DNA of 33,654 nt. Origin: Bordetella parapertussis (GTDB taxonomy: Bacteria > Pseudomonadota > Gammaproteobacteria > Burkholderiales > SG8-39). A program made the translations under genes and the position numbers. The stretch spans positions 1 through 33,654 of the forward strand of contig CAMDFL010000035.1 in assembly GCA_945897475.1 (NCBI GenBank), given 5' to 3'. Below the pieces are notes generated by a model. That model did no database searches. It saw nothing but the letters and a program-made list of their open reading frames with translations, and was not told where the DNA came from. Positions 27,813-33,654 of the stretch are shown piece after piece; position 1 is the first letter of the stretch; each line of letters opens with the position of its first letter.

Positions 27813-29098
27813 TTGAACTTGAAATCGAGTCGCTGGACAGGGAAGGTCGTGGCATCGCACGCAGCGATGGCAAGACGGTGTTCGTTGATGGTGCGATCAC
27901 CGGCGAGCGCGTTCTATGTTCGGTATATAAGAAAAAGCCCAATTACGAGATGGCTCAGGTGCATCGCGTATTGCGCGAAAGCGCGTCACGTGTCACCCCA
28001 CATTGCACCTACTTCGGCATCTGTGGTGGTTGTTCCATGCAGCACGTCGACGTCCGCGCTCAGGTCGCAGCCAAGCAAAGGGTGTTGGAGGATTGCCTGG
28101 AGAGAATAGGCAAAGTTGAGCCCGAGCTCATTTTGTCCCCGATCCATGGCTCGCCGTGGGGCTATCGTCGTCGCGCGAGATTGGGTGTGCGCCTGGTGCG
28201 AAAGAAGGGCGGCGTTCTGGTTGGATTTCATGAGCGAGGATCCGGTTTCGTGGCAGATATGACAAGTTGCGAGGTTCTGCCGGAAGCTCTGTCTCGGGCA
28301 CTGCCAGAGTTGCGTAGATTGGTGGGGGGATTGTCGATTTGCCAGCGCCTTCCGCAGATCGAAGTCGCCGTTGGAAGTGCATTGACCGTCCTGGTGTTTC
28401 GCGTTCTTGATCAACCCAGCGACAGCGACCTTGAAATGCTGCGAGCCTATGCTGAGAAAAGCGAATTTCAAGTGTGGTTGCAACCGGCTGGCCCGGAGTC
28501 GGCGCGGCCTTTTTGGCCCTTGGATGCCCCTTTGCTTTCCTATTCGTTGCCGGAATTCGATGTTCGATTGGGGTTTTCCCCCACCGAATTCACTCAGGTC
28601 AATCACGATGTCAACCGCATGCTGGTGCGCCGCGTGATGCGTCTCTTAGATCCGCAGCCCGGTGAGCGCATCGGCGACTTGTTTTGCGGTTTGGGTAATT
28701 TTTCCTTGCCGATGGCGCGCTGTGGCGCGCAGGTCGTGGGCGTGGAGGGCAGCGCCGGGCTGGTGGCAAGGGCCCGCGACAATGCGGCCTTGAACGGATT
28801 GAGTAGTCAGTGCCGCTTTGAGCTTGCCAATCTGTTTGATACCCAAGCCTGCGCCGCACTGGAGGTATTTGACAAGGTGTTGATTGATCCACCGCGCGAT
28901 GGTGCGATCGATCTGGTTAAATCGCTGGCGGGGCGCGCACCCAGTCGAATTGTCTATGTCTCATGTGACCCGGCAACGCTGGCGCGGGACGCCGAAATAT
29001 TGGTGAATGACCTGGGTTACCGATTCGCAGCTGCGGGCATTGTCAATATGTTTGCGCATACCTCGCATGTCGAATCCGTGGCGATGTTCGAGAGGTAG
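27809..29098 (+). CDS. rlmD: 23S rRNA m5U1939 methyltransferase
   Basis: The protein has 429 residues. An N-terminal TRAM domain (about 1-55) is followed by iron-sulfur cysteines in CTYFGICGGC (Cys66, Cys72, Cys75), with a fourth probably in MTSCEVLP. The SAM-binding motif is DLFCGLGNFSLPMA, and VLIDPPRDGA and YVSCDPATLARD include the nucleophilic Cys. The enzyme methylates U1939 of 23S rRNA. It belongs to the RumA/TrmA group; the 4Fe-4S cysteines and position next to the exonuclease support RlmD over TrmA, although RlmC cannot be excluded from motifs alone. It starts at the ATGA overlap with the preceding gene. Confidence 0.92.
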   Translation: MIELEIESLDREGRGIARSDGKTVFVDGAITGERVLCSVYKKKPNYEMAQVHRVLRESASRVTPHCTYFGICGGCSMQHVDVRAQVAAKQRVLEDCLERIGKVEPELILSPIHGSPWGYRRRARLGVRLVRKKGGVLVGFHERGSGFVADMTSCEVLPEALSRALPELRRLVGGLSICQRLPQIEVAVGSALTVLVFRVLDQPSDSDLEMLRAYAEKSEFQVWLQPAGPESARPFWPLDAPLLSYSLPEFDVRLGFSPTEFTQVNHDVNRMLVRRVMRLLDPQPGERIGDLFCGLGNFSLPMARCGAQVVGVEGSAGLVARARDNAALNGLSSQCRFELANLFDTQACAALEVFDKVLIDPPRDGAIDLVKSLAGRAPSRIVYVSCDPATLARDAEILVNDLGYRFAAAGIVNMFAHTSHVESVAMFER

Positions 29099-29129
29099 TA
29101 TGCGCTGCAAGGACTCGGTGAAGAAAAAA

Positions 29130-29152
29130 CAAGGGGCCTCTCGGGCCCCTTG
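29130..29152 (-). terminator. terminator between rlmD and the Bax-inhibitor-like gene
   Basis: A 9-bp GC-rich stem (CAAGGGGCC, 29130-29138, with GGCCCCTTG, 29144-29152). Six A on its left make a U-run for the minus-strand gene at 29180-29881. It probably also slows plus-strand transcription from rlmD. Confidence 0.8.
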
Positions 29153-29179
29153 TCAATTATTGGGCGATGCTGTGAAGCT

Positions 29180-29881
29180 TTAGTCGTTGCCGCCTCCGAT
29201 TCCCAGCAATTGCAGCAAACTGGAAAACAGGTTGTAGACCGAGATATACAAAGACAATGTTGCCGAGATGTAGTTGGTTTCCCCACCACGCACGATGCTG
29301 TTAATCTGCCACAGAATCAGCACCGAGGAAAACAGTACGAATCCCCCCAGCAGCACCAAGTGCATAACCGGGCTCTGCAGGAAAACATTGGCGACCACCG
29401 CCAGCATGATGACAATGCATCCGACCGTTAGGAAATTGCCCAATCCGGACAGATCACGTTTGGTCGTCATCGCGATGCCCGCCATCACGGCGAATATTGC
29501 CGCGGTGCCGCCAGCTGCCATCATCACCAGGGATACACCGTTTCTCAGGCCTAGCACCTTCTGCAACAAGGGCCCAAGGAGAACGCCAAGGAAGAGGGTA
29601 AAGCCGAGCAGTAGCCAGACACCGGCAAAGCTATTGCGGTTTTTCTCGATCACGAATATCCAACCATAGAAAATTGCCAGCACCGCGAAAAACGAAAGAA
29701 AAGGGCTTGAGCGCATGAAGCTCAAATCCAGATTCGCCCCCATCGCCGCGCCGATGATCGTCGGGATCATGGTCACGGAAAGCAGCAGATAGGTATTTCG
29801 CAGCACCCTACTCTGGCTGCCCGCGATGCTGTCGCCTTGATAAGGTGATTGTGTTTCTATGCGTTGCAGTTCAGGTTGCAT
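29180..29881 (-). CDS. Bax inhibitor-1 / YccA family membrane protein
   Basis: The protein has 233 residues with about seven transmembrane helices starting near residue 28. RNTYLLLSVTMIPTIIGAAMGANL and FTLFLGVLLGPLLQ belong to the UPF0005/BI-1 pattern, and the C-terminal ISATLSLYISVYNLFSSLLQLLG ends in GGND as in YbhL/YccA proteins. Members are inner-membrane proteins; E. coli YccA interacts with FtsH. AGGAGGAAT-like GGAGGAA stands about 6 bases ahead of the ATG. It is convergent with rlmD, with a shared terminator between them. Two 13-bp direct repeats lie upstream. Confidence 0.9.
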   Translation of the reverse strand: MQPELQRIETQSPYQGDSIAGSQSRVLRNTYLLLSVTMIPTIIGAAMGANLDLSFMRSSPFLSFFAVLAIFYGWIFVIEKNRNSFAGVWLLLGFTLFLGVLLGPLLQKVLGLRNGVSLVMMAAGGTAAIFAVMAGIAMTTKRDLSGLGNFLTVGCIVIMLAVVANVFLQSPVMHLVLLGGFVLFSSVLILWQINSIVRGGETNYISATLSLYISVYNLFSSLLQLLGIGGGND

Positions 29882-29911
29882 GGATTCCTCCGTTGTGGAA
29901 TTAGACCGCTA

Positions 29912-29942
29912 TGATACTTATTCGCGCTCTGATACTTATTCG
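29912..29942. repeat. two 13-bp direct repeats upstream of the BI-1 gene
   Basis: TGATACTTATTCG occurs at 29912-29924 and again at 29930-29942, 18 bp apart centre to centre. They lie 30-60 bp ahead of the BI-1 start and could be operator half-sites or a tandem duplication. On the minus strand each contains TATC, so overlap with a promoter is possible. Confidence 0.5.
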
Positions 29943-30177
29943 AATTGACGATGGTTAGACCAAGATCCAGTGTAATAGTTTCATCATTGTTCTCACCTTG
30001 ATCCGGCATACTTGCGCGCGAGTATAGTGACCTCACATGTATAATACAAGCCATTGAATCCATTGAATAGGCAGGGTTATCCTTAAAGCCCGCAGTTCAA
30101 ATCCGCAGCTCAAATCCTTAGTTCATTCATGGATTTCAATTCCGAACTTGAAAATGGCAATCGGATGACGCGTCAGC

Positions 30178-30267
30178 GGAAGGTTGGCCGAGCGGTTTAA
30201 GGCACCGGTCTTGAAAACCGGCGAGGGTGCAAGCTCTCCGTGAGTTCGAATCTCACACCTTCCGCCA
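30178..30267 (+). tRNA. tRNA-Ser (anticodon UGA)
   Basis: A 90-nt gene with CCA encoded. The acceptor stem pairs GGAAGGT with ACCTTCC. The D-arm holds GGCCGAGCGGTTTAAGGC, the anticodon stem-loop ACCGGTC-TTGAAAACCGG presents TGA, a long class II variable arm follows, and the T-loop is GTTCGAATC. The long variable arm and the G discriminator fit serine. A TATAAT lies at 30040-30045, but its -35 is poor. The gene marks the boundary between the housekeeping block and the accessory strip to its right. Confidence 0.95.
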
Positions 30268-30588
30268 ATAAGTTGTTTAAGCCTTTGAATAGTTTAATAA
30301 ATTACTATCAGTAAAGATTCTACCCATACTTCCGCCCATGCCGCGTAACTGGACAAACTGTCCTAACTCGAGTGCTGGTTTGGCAAGGACGGTGTAGAGA
30401 CGGCCATGCCATGCTTGCCACGGGCCTTCTGGCAACGCCCAGACCCACCGGGGGGGTAGGGCCTTGGACCGGCAGCAATGGCTCGGGAAGAACCCGTGCG
30501 GAATTTTTTATTCTGTGCGGTCTTTGATCTTCGCCGCAACCTTCGTCTGCCACTGCAAATTGCTGAGGCTATCAGCACTGTTGACGCT
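30268..30588. other. tRNA-Ser to first repeat: no intact gene
   Basis: No convincing intact gene. On the minus strand a short frame ends near 30530 with LQWQTKVAAKIKDRTE, which looks like the tail of a longer protein that has been lost; it is read out of the repeat at 30589. This may be decayed mobile-element DNA, but I cannot name the family. Confidence 0.3.
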
Positions 30589-30683
30589 GGTTTCGGTTTG
30601 ACAAGGGTGCGCCCGATGAATGCGCTGGTCAGTCGCTGATCTGCACTACCCCTCTAAACTGGTCAATTTGCGGTCGGAGTCAA
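30589..30683 (+). repeat. 95-bp direct repeat, copy 1
   Basis: It matches 31114-31208 at 90 of 95 bases. It contains motifs such as GGTTTGAC and CTGGTCAATTT in opposite orientation, a pattern common at the ends of IS21-type elements. That link is inference, as no transposase is present. Confidence 0.75.
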
Positions 30684-30760
30684 CAATGAAGAACCTATCT
30701 TATGCAGATCTCGATAAGCTATTTGAAGAAATCAAGACTTTTAATTTAAAGCCAGTAGCT

Positions 30761-30943
30761 CTAAGGGCTATTTTTTGGAACATTGGCATATTCAAAAGGA
30801 CAATGGCGGCATCTATTCCCGCAACAAGTGCCGCGTTTTAAGTGTGCTTGACTTGTGAGAACCTGACAGCCTGAAGCAGGATCAATATATGTATCCTCTC
30901 CTTTTTCGCAGGCAAGGTGATGAAGTTGTTCTATGCTTGTCAT
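30761..30943 (-). CDS. DUF5522-type small cysteine-rich protein
   Basis: The protein has 60 residues from the ATG at 30943; a TTG at 30973 could lengthen it. HLACEKGEDTYIDPASGCQVLTSQAHLKRG followed by CCGNRCRHCPF is the pattern of the DUF5522 family, small proteins with a CCGxxCRHCPY-type cysteine cluster of unknown function, probably binding metal. No ribosome site is evident. The surrounding DNA is clearly more AT-rich than the rest of the window, and the gene lies alone between two 95-bp direct repeats. A perfect palindrome (GTCGTTT-A-AAACGAC, 30979-30993) lies 36 bp upstream. A plus-strand frame (30687-30841) overlaps it and is treated as a shadow. Confidence 0.75.
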   Translation of the reverse strand: MTSIEQLHHLACEKGEDTYIDPASGCQVLTSQAHLKRGTCCGNRCRHCPFEYANVPKNSP

Positions 30944-31113
30944 GATGAATATTTTATCTAAATCTAATCTCAATGAGCGTCGTTTAAAACGACATCGAGT
31001 GACACAGGGGCGTCTAATTGATTTTTCTTTTTAAAGGATGCGTCTGGATGGGGGAGTCCGAGACCAATGGCATCTAACCTGTTGCCGCCGGCGCCGATTT
31101 GACCAGATGTGCC

Positions 31114-31208
31114 GGTTTCGGTTTGACCAGGGTGCGCCCGATGAATGCGCTGGTCAGTCGCTGATCGGCACTACCCCTCTGAACTGATCAATTTGCGGTC
31201 GGCGTCAA
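31114..31208 (+). repeat. 95-bp direct repeat, copy 2
   Basis: The second copy of the repeat at 30589, offset by exactly 525 bp, with five substitutions and no gaps. A further half-motif (GATTTGACCAG) precedes it at 31096-31106. It ends 11 bp from the stop codon of the Bug gene at 31220. Confidence 0.75.
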
Positions 31209-31219
31209 TAAGTGTGCGT

Positions 31220-32191
31220 TCATTCCGGCTTGATCCCGGCTGCCTTCGCCGCTCGGCCATAGATTTCGTAACCCTTCTGCAGGATCGCGGCAAATTCAGC
31301 CGGTGTGCTGCCGATCACGACCAACCCCATTTCCTCAAGCCGGTTGCGCACTTCGGGGACACTGAATCCGCGCACGACATCGGCTTGCACCCTGAATACA
31401 ATCGGCTGCGGTAGTACTGCCGGGCCAAAAAACCCGAACCATGACGCGGGCTTTTCGAAGCCTGGCAGCGTTTCGCCGACAGTGGGCACGTCGGGAAGCA
31501 GCGCGAAGCGCTTTGCCTCAAGCACAGCCAATAATTTCAGCTTGCCGGATTTAGCCAGCGGTATGACACCGGACACAGCGGCGCGCGTGAGGCTGTTCTG
31601 ACCTGACATGGTGTCCGTCAGCGCCTGCTGCGTGCCTTTGTAAGGGACATGCAGGATGTCTATGCCAGCCGCCTGCTTGAACATTTCGCCGGTGAGATGA
31701 AATACCGACCCGATGCCGGAACTGGCATACGAAAGTTTTCCCGGATTCCGCCTGGCGAATTCGACCAGTTCTCTTACGTTGTTGGCGGGAACCGAAGGAG
31801 ACGCGACAAGACCGGTGACCGGCTCCAGCGCCGCGCTGATCGGCGTGAAATCCTTCACCGGATCGTACGGCATGTTTTTGGTGATGAATATTGCGGTGAC
31901 GTGGGTGCTCGGGGTCGTGAACAGCAGCGTGTAGCCGTCGGGTGCCGCGCGCGCCACGTTCTCGGAGCCTATCATCCCGTTTGCGCCTGAGCGGTTGTCG
32001 ATGATCAATGGTTGACCAAGAAATTCCGCAACCTTCTGCTGCGCCACGCGCAGGCCCTGGTCCACCCCGCTGGGCCCGCCCGGGAAAGGAACCACAACCC
32101 GGATAGGCTTGACGGGGTACGACGACTGGGCAGAGACGGGCAGGACCGCGCTACTGGTCAGGGCGGCGAGCACTGCGGCAAAGACTTTCAT
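31220..32191 (-). CDS. Bug-family (TctC-like) periplasmic substrate-binding protein
   Basis: The protein has 323 residues from the ATG at 32191, chosen over an upstream frame start because AGGAA stands 7 bases before it and a Sec signal peptide follows (MKVFAAVLAALTSSAVLPVSAQ). After the signal comes YPVKPIRVVVPFPGGPSGVDQGLR, VIDNRSGANGMIGSENVARAAPDGYTLL and VPYKGT..ALTDTMSGQ, the hallmarks of tripartite tricarboxylate transporter receptors. These proteins bind carboxylates or other small anions in the periplasm. No TctA/TctB membrane genes are in the window, so it is an orphan receptor here. It is the first of three Bug genes on the minus strand. Confidence 0.92.
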   Translation of the reverse strand: MKVFAAVLAALTSSAVLPVSAQSSYPVKPIRVVVPFPGGPSGVDQGLRVAQQKVAEFLGQPLIIDNRSGANGMIGSENVARAAPDGYTLLFTTPSTHVTAIFITKNMPYDPVKDFTPISAALEPVTGLVASPSVPANNVRELVEFARRNPGKLSYASSGIGSVFHLTGEMFKQAAGIDILHVPYKGTQQALTDTMSGQNSLTRAAVSGVIPLAKSGKLKLLAVLEAKRFALLPDVPTVGETLPGFEKPASWFGFFGPAVLPQPIVFRVQADVVRGFSVPEVRNRLEEMGLVVIGSTPAEFAAILQKGYEIYGRAAKAAGIKPE

Positions 32192-32288
32192 GGCGTATTT
32201 CCTGTTCGCGGCAGCGGGCGGACACTGTACCGTAGAGTTGCGCGTGGACCAACGTAAGCGAACCACAGTACCAGCTATCGCGCGGGCG

Positions 32289-33254
32289 CTACTGCGGTTG
32301 TATTCCTAATTCGTTCACGATCTTCCTCCACTTCTCCCGCTCGGAGCGGTAGAAAGCGGCCAGCCCCTGCGGGCTGCTGGCGCCGCCGATGTTGGCCCAG
32401 TAGAACTTGCCCACGGCGGCGGCGAACTGAGGGTCCTTCACGATGCGGTCCATCTCCCGGTTGACCCGGTTGACGATCTCGGCCGGCGTGCCGGCCGGCG
32501 CTGCCATCGACGCCCAGCCCTCTGACTCGTAGCCCGGGTAGTACTCGGCGATGGTCGGCATGTCGGGGAACTGCGGCAGGCGCTTTAGCGATGTCACGGC
32601 GAGGAGACGCAGCTTTCCCGCCTTGATGTGCTGGATCGGCGTGCCGAGCGAGTTGAACATCACCGGCACTTGGCCTGAAAGCGCGTCGCCCGTCGCCTGC
32701 CCGGTCTCCTTGTAGTACACCTCGGTCATGTCGATGCCGGCGAGCTTGTTGAGCCACTTCGCTGACACCGACAGGAATGCCACTGTGACGCTGTAGGAGA
32801 TCCTGCCCGGCTGCGATTTCGCCAGCGCAACGAGGTCCGGGAACGTCTTCACAGGCAGGCTCGGATGCACGACGATGCCCGAAGGCCCCGAGTCGACGAC
32901 CATTGCCACGGGCGTAAAGTCGCGCAGCGTATCGTAGGGCAGATTCTTGACCAGGTGCGGCTGCACCGCGATGGCGACGCTCGACGCCTGGTAAAACGAA
33001 TAGCCGTCGGGCGAGGCGCGCGCCACGGACGCGGCGCCAATGACGCCCTCGCCGCCCGGCCGGTTCTCGACGATCCAGGCCTGGCCGAGTGCCTGCTGCA
33101 GTTGATCTGTCGTGACGCGCGCCACCAGATCCGGCGCAGAGCCCGCCGAGTTCGAAAGGACGTACCTCACCGGCTTGGCCGGCCAGGCCTGCGCCTGCAC
33201 CGTGCCTGCGACGATGATCAAGAAAATGGCCGCAAGCCATCGAGCACTGTTCAT
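32289..33254 (-). CDS. Bug-family (TctC-like) periplasmic substrate-binding protein
   Basis: The protein has 321 residues from the ATG at 33254 (GGAG 9 bases upstream). A signal peptide (MNSARWLAAIFLIIVAGTVQAQA) precedes WPAKPVRYVLSNSAGSAPDLVARV, VENRPGGEGVIGAASVARASPDGYSFY, YKETGQATGDALSGQVPVMFNS and GKLRLLAVTSLKRLPQFPDMPTIAE, the Bug fold. The usual VVPFPPGG is changed to VLSNSAGS, so ligand contacts may differ from the first copy. Codon third positions are richly G/C, more so than in the core genes. A longer frame on the same strand (32275-33240) is an out-of-frame shadow. No TctA/B partner is seen. Confidence 0.92.
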   Translation of the reverse strand: MNSARWLAAIFLIIVAGTVQAQAWPAKPVRYVLSNSAGSAPDLVARVTTDQLQQALGQAWIVENRPGGEGVIGAASVARASPDGYSFYQASSVAIAVQPHLVKNLPYDTLRDFTPVAMVVDSGPSGIVVHPSLPVKTFPDLVALAKSQPGRISYSVTVAFLSVSAKWLNKLAGIDMTEVYYKETGQATGDALSGQVPVMFNSLGTPIQHIKAGKLRLLAVTSLKRLPQFPDMPTIAEYYPGYESEGWASMAAPAGTPAEIVNRVNREMDRIVKDPQFAAAVGKFYWANIGGASSPQGLAAFYRSEREKWRKIVNELGIQPQ

Positions 33255-33312
33255 CTTCCTCACTCCGGCTGTTGTTGAATGGTCGTCATCGGCGGCTAGG
33301 CGCGGGGCAGGC

Positions 33313-33654
33313 CTACTGGCGCTCGATGTTGAGCTCCTTTTCGAGAGAATCCCAAAGGTTTTGCTCCCTGGCAATAAAGCTCGCAGTGCTTGCCGGAGTG
33401 CCGGCGCCCTCGGTCATCACGCCAAAAGAGATCAGGCGCTTCTGAATTTCCGGCTCGTTGAGATACACGCCTATTTCCCTATTGAGCCGAACGACAATCG
33501 GCTGAGCGGTGCCCGCCGGCGCCACGATCGCAAACCAGCCGTTCATCACCACGCCGGGTACCACATCGTTCAGCGGCGGCAGGTCCGGCAGCCCGGCGAA
33601 GCGCTGCTCGGACGTGATCGCGAGGCGGCGCACTTTGACCGCCTGGACGATGGG
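33313..33654 (-). CDS. third Bug-family receptor, partial at window edge
   Basis: The C-terminal 113 residues of another Bug/TctC-like receptor. VRRLAITSEQRFAGLPDLPPLNDVVPG...WFAIVAPAGTAQPIVVRLNREI and the end LWDSLEKELNIERQ align with the ends of the two preceding copies. The frame stays open to the window edge, so the apparent start methionine at 33633 is internal. It is 58 bp upstream of the second Bug gene on the same strand, so the three probably form a tandem array. Confidence 0.88.
   Translation of the reverse strand, partial: PIVQAVKVRRLAITSEQRFAGLPDLPPLNDVVPGVVMNGWFAIVAPAGTAQPIVVRLNREIGVYLNEPEIQKRLISFGVMTEGAGTPASTASFIAREQNLWDSLEKELNIERQ

Noticed and set aside
30320-30578. Two overlapping minus-strand frames after tRNA-Ser
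   Set aside because: Pro/Arg-rich translations with no family resemblance and no start signals; more likely decayed DNA.
30620-30841. Plus-strand frame including MKNLSYADLDKLFEEI
   Set aside because: It starts in the 95-bp repeat and its second half is antisense to the DUF5522 gene, and there is no ribosome site.
30178-31208. Integrated island at tRNA-Ser with a duplicated tRNA 3' end
   Set aside because: No integrase and no second copy of the tRNA 3' end are visible in the window, so site-specific integration cannot be claimed here.
32275-33240. Minus-strand frame of 321 codons
   Set aside because: It is an out-of-frame shadow of the GC-rich Bug gene at 32289-33254, and its translation is low-complexity Arg/Gly/Ala.
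1-33654. CRISPR array
   Set aside because: No series of regularly spaced repeats was found; the only direct repeats are isolated pairs.

Overview
The window looks like a chromosomal segment of a betaproteobacterium of moderate GC. The clearest signs are a one-piece tmRNA with the tag ANDERFALAA, a short OmpA of the RmpM type without a beta-barrel, and the order gyrA-serC-serA-pheA-hisC-tyrA-aroA-cmk-rpsA-ihfB-lapA-lapB, which is typical of that class. Three consecutive Bug-type (TctC-like) periplasmic binding proteins at the right edge also point to a Burkholderiales-like lineage. I cannot name the genus.

Layout. Positions 1-3.4 kb hold three genes of unknown role: a small membrane-anchored protein (minus strand), a lipoprotein whose OmpA-like domain appears circularly permuted, and a 2.1-kb gene I do not recognise. 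From 3.7 to 7.9 kb the minus strand carries ssrA (tmRNA), gph, ubiG, ompA and an MtaD/TrzN-type amidohydrolase. From 8.15 to 29.1 kb the plus strand is a long, dense housekeeping run. It contains gyrA, then serine and aromatic amino-acid synthesis (serC, a short-form serA, pheA, hisC, tyrA, aroA), then cmk, rpsA and ihfB. After these come lapA-lapB (control of LPS synthesis), ugd, rfaE1 and hldD (sugar-nucleotide and heptose precursors of LPS core), and finally cysM, a DnaQ-like exonuclease and rlmD. Several of these junctions overlap by 1 or 4 bases (tyrA/aroA, lapA/lapB, cysM/exonuclease, exonuclease/rlmD), so translational coupling is likely. From 29.1 kb the plan changes: a Bax-inhibitor-1-like membrane protein (minus), tRNA-Ser(UGA), then an accessory strip. 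That strip has two 95-bp direct repeats about 95% identical and 525 bp apart, bracketing an AT-rich piece with a tiny DUF5522-type gene. The Bug genes follow, and they become visibly GC-richer toward the edge.

How the genes work together. SerC and the SerA-like enzyme make serine. PheA, TyrA, AroA and the HisC-type aminotransferase cover the end of the shikimate pathway and its Phe/Tyr branches. LapA/LapB, Ugd, RfaE1 and HldD form an envelope/LPS block. MtaD, Gph and UbiG are metabolite-salvage, repair and quinone enzymes.

Most worth a second look are the permuted OmpA lipoprotein, Val83/Glu87 in the quinolone-determining region of GyrA, the multi-hairpin leader in front of rpsA, and the repeat-bracketed DUF5522 module beside tRNA-Ser.
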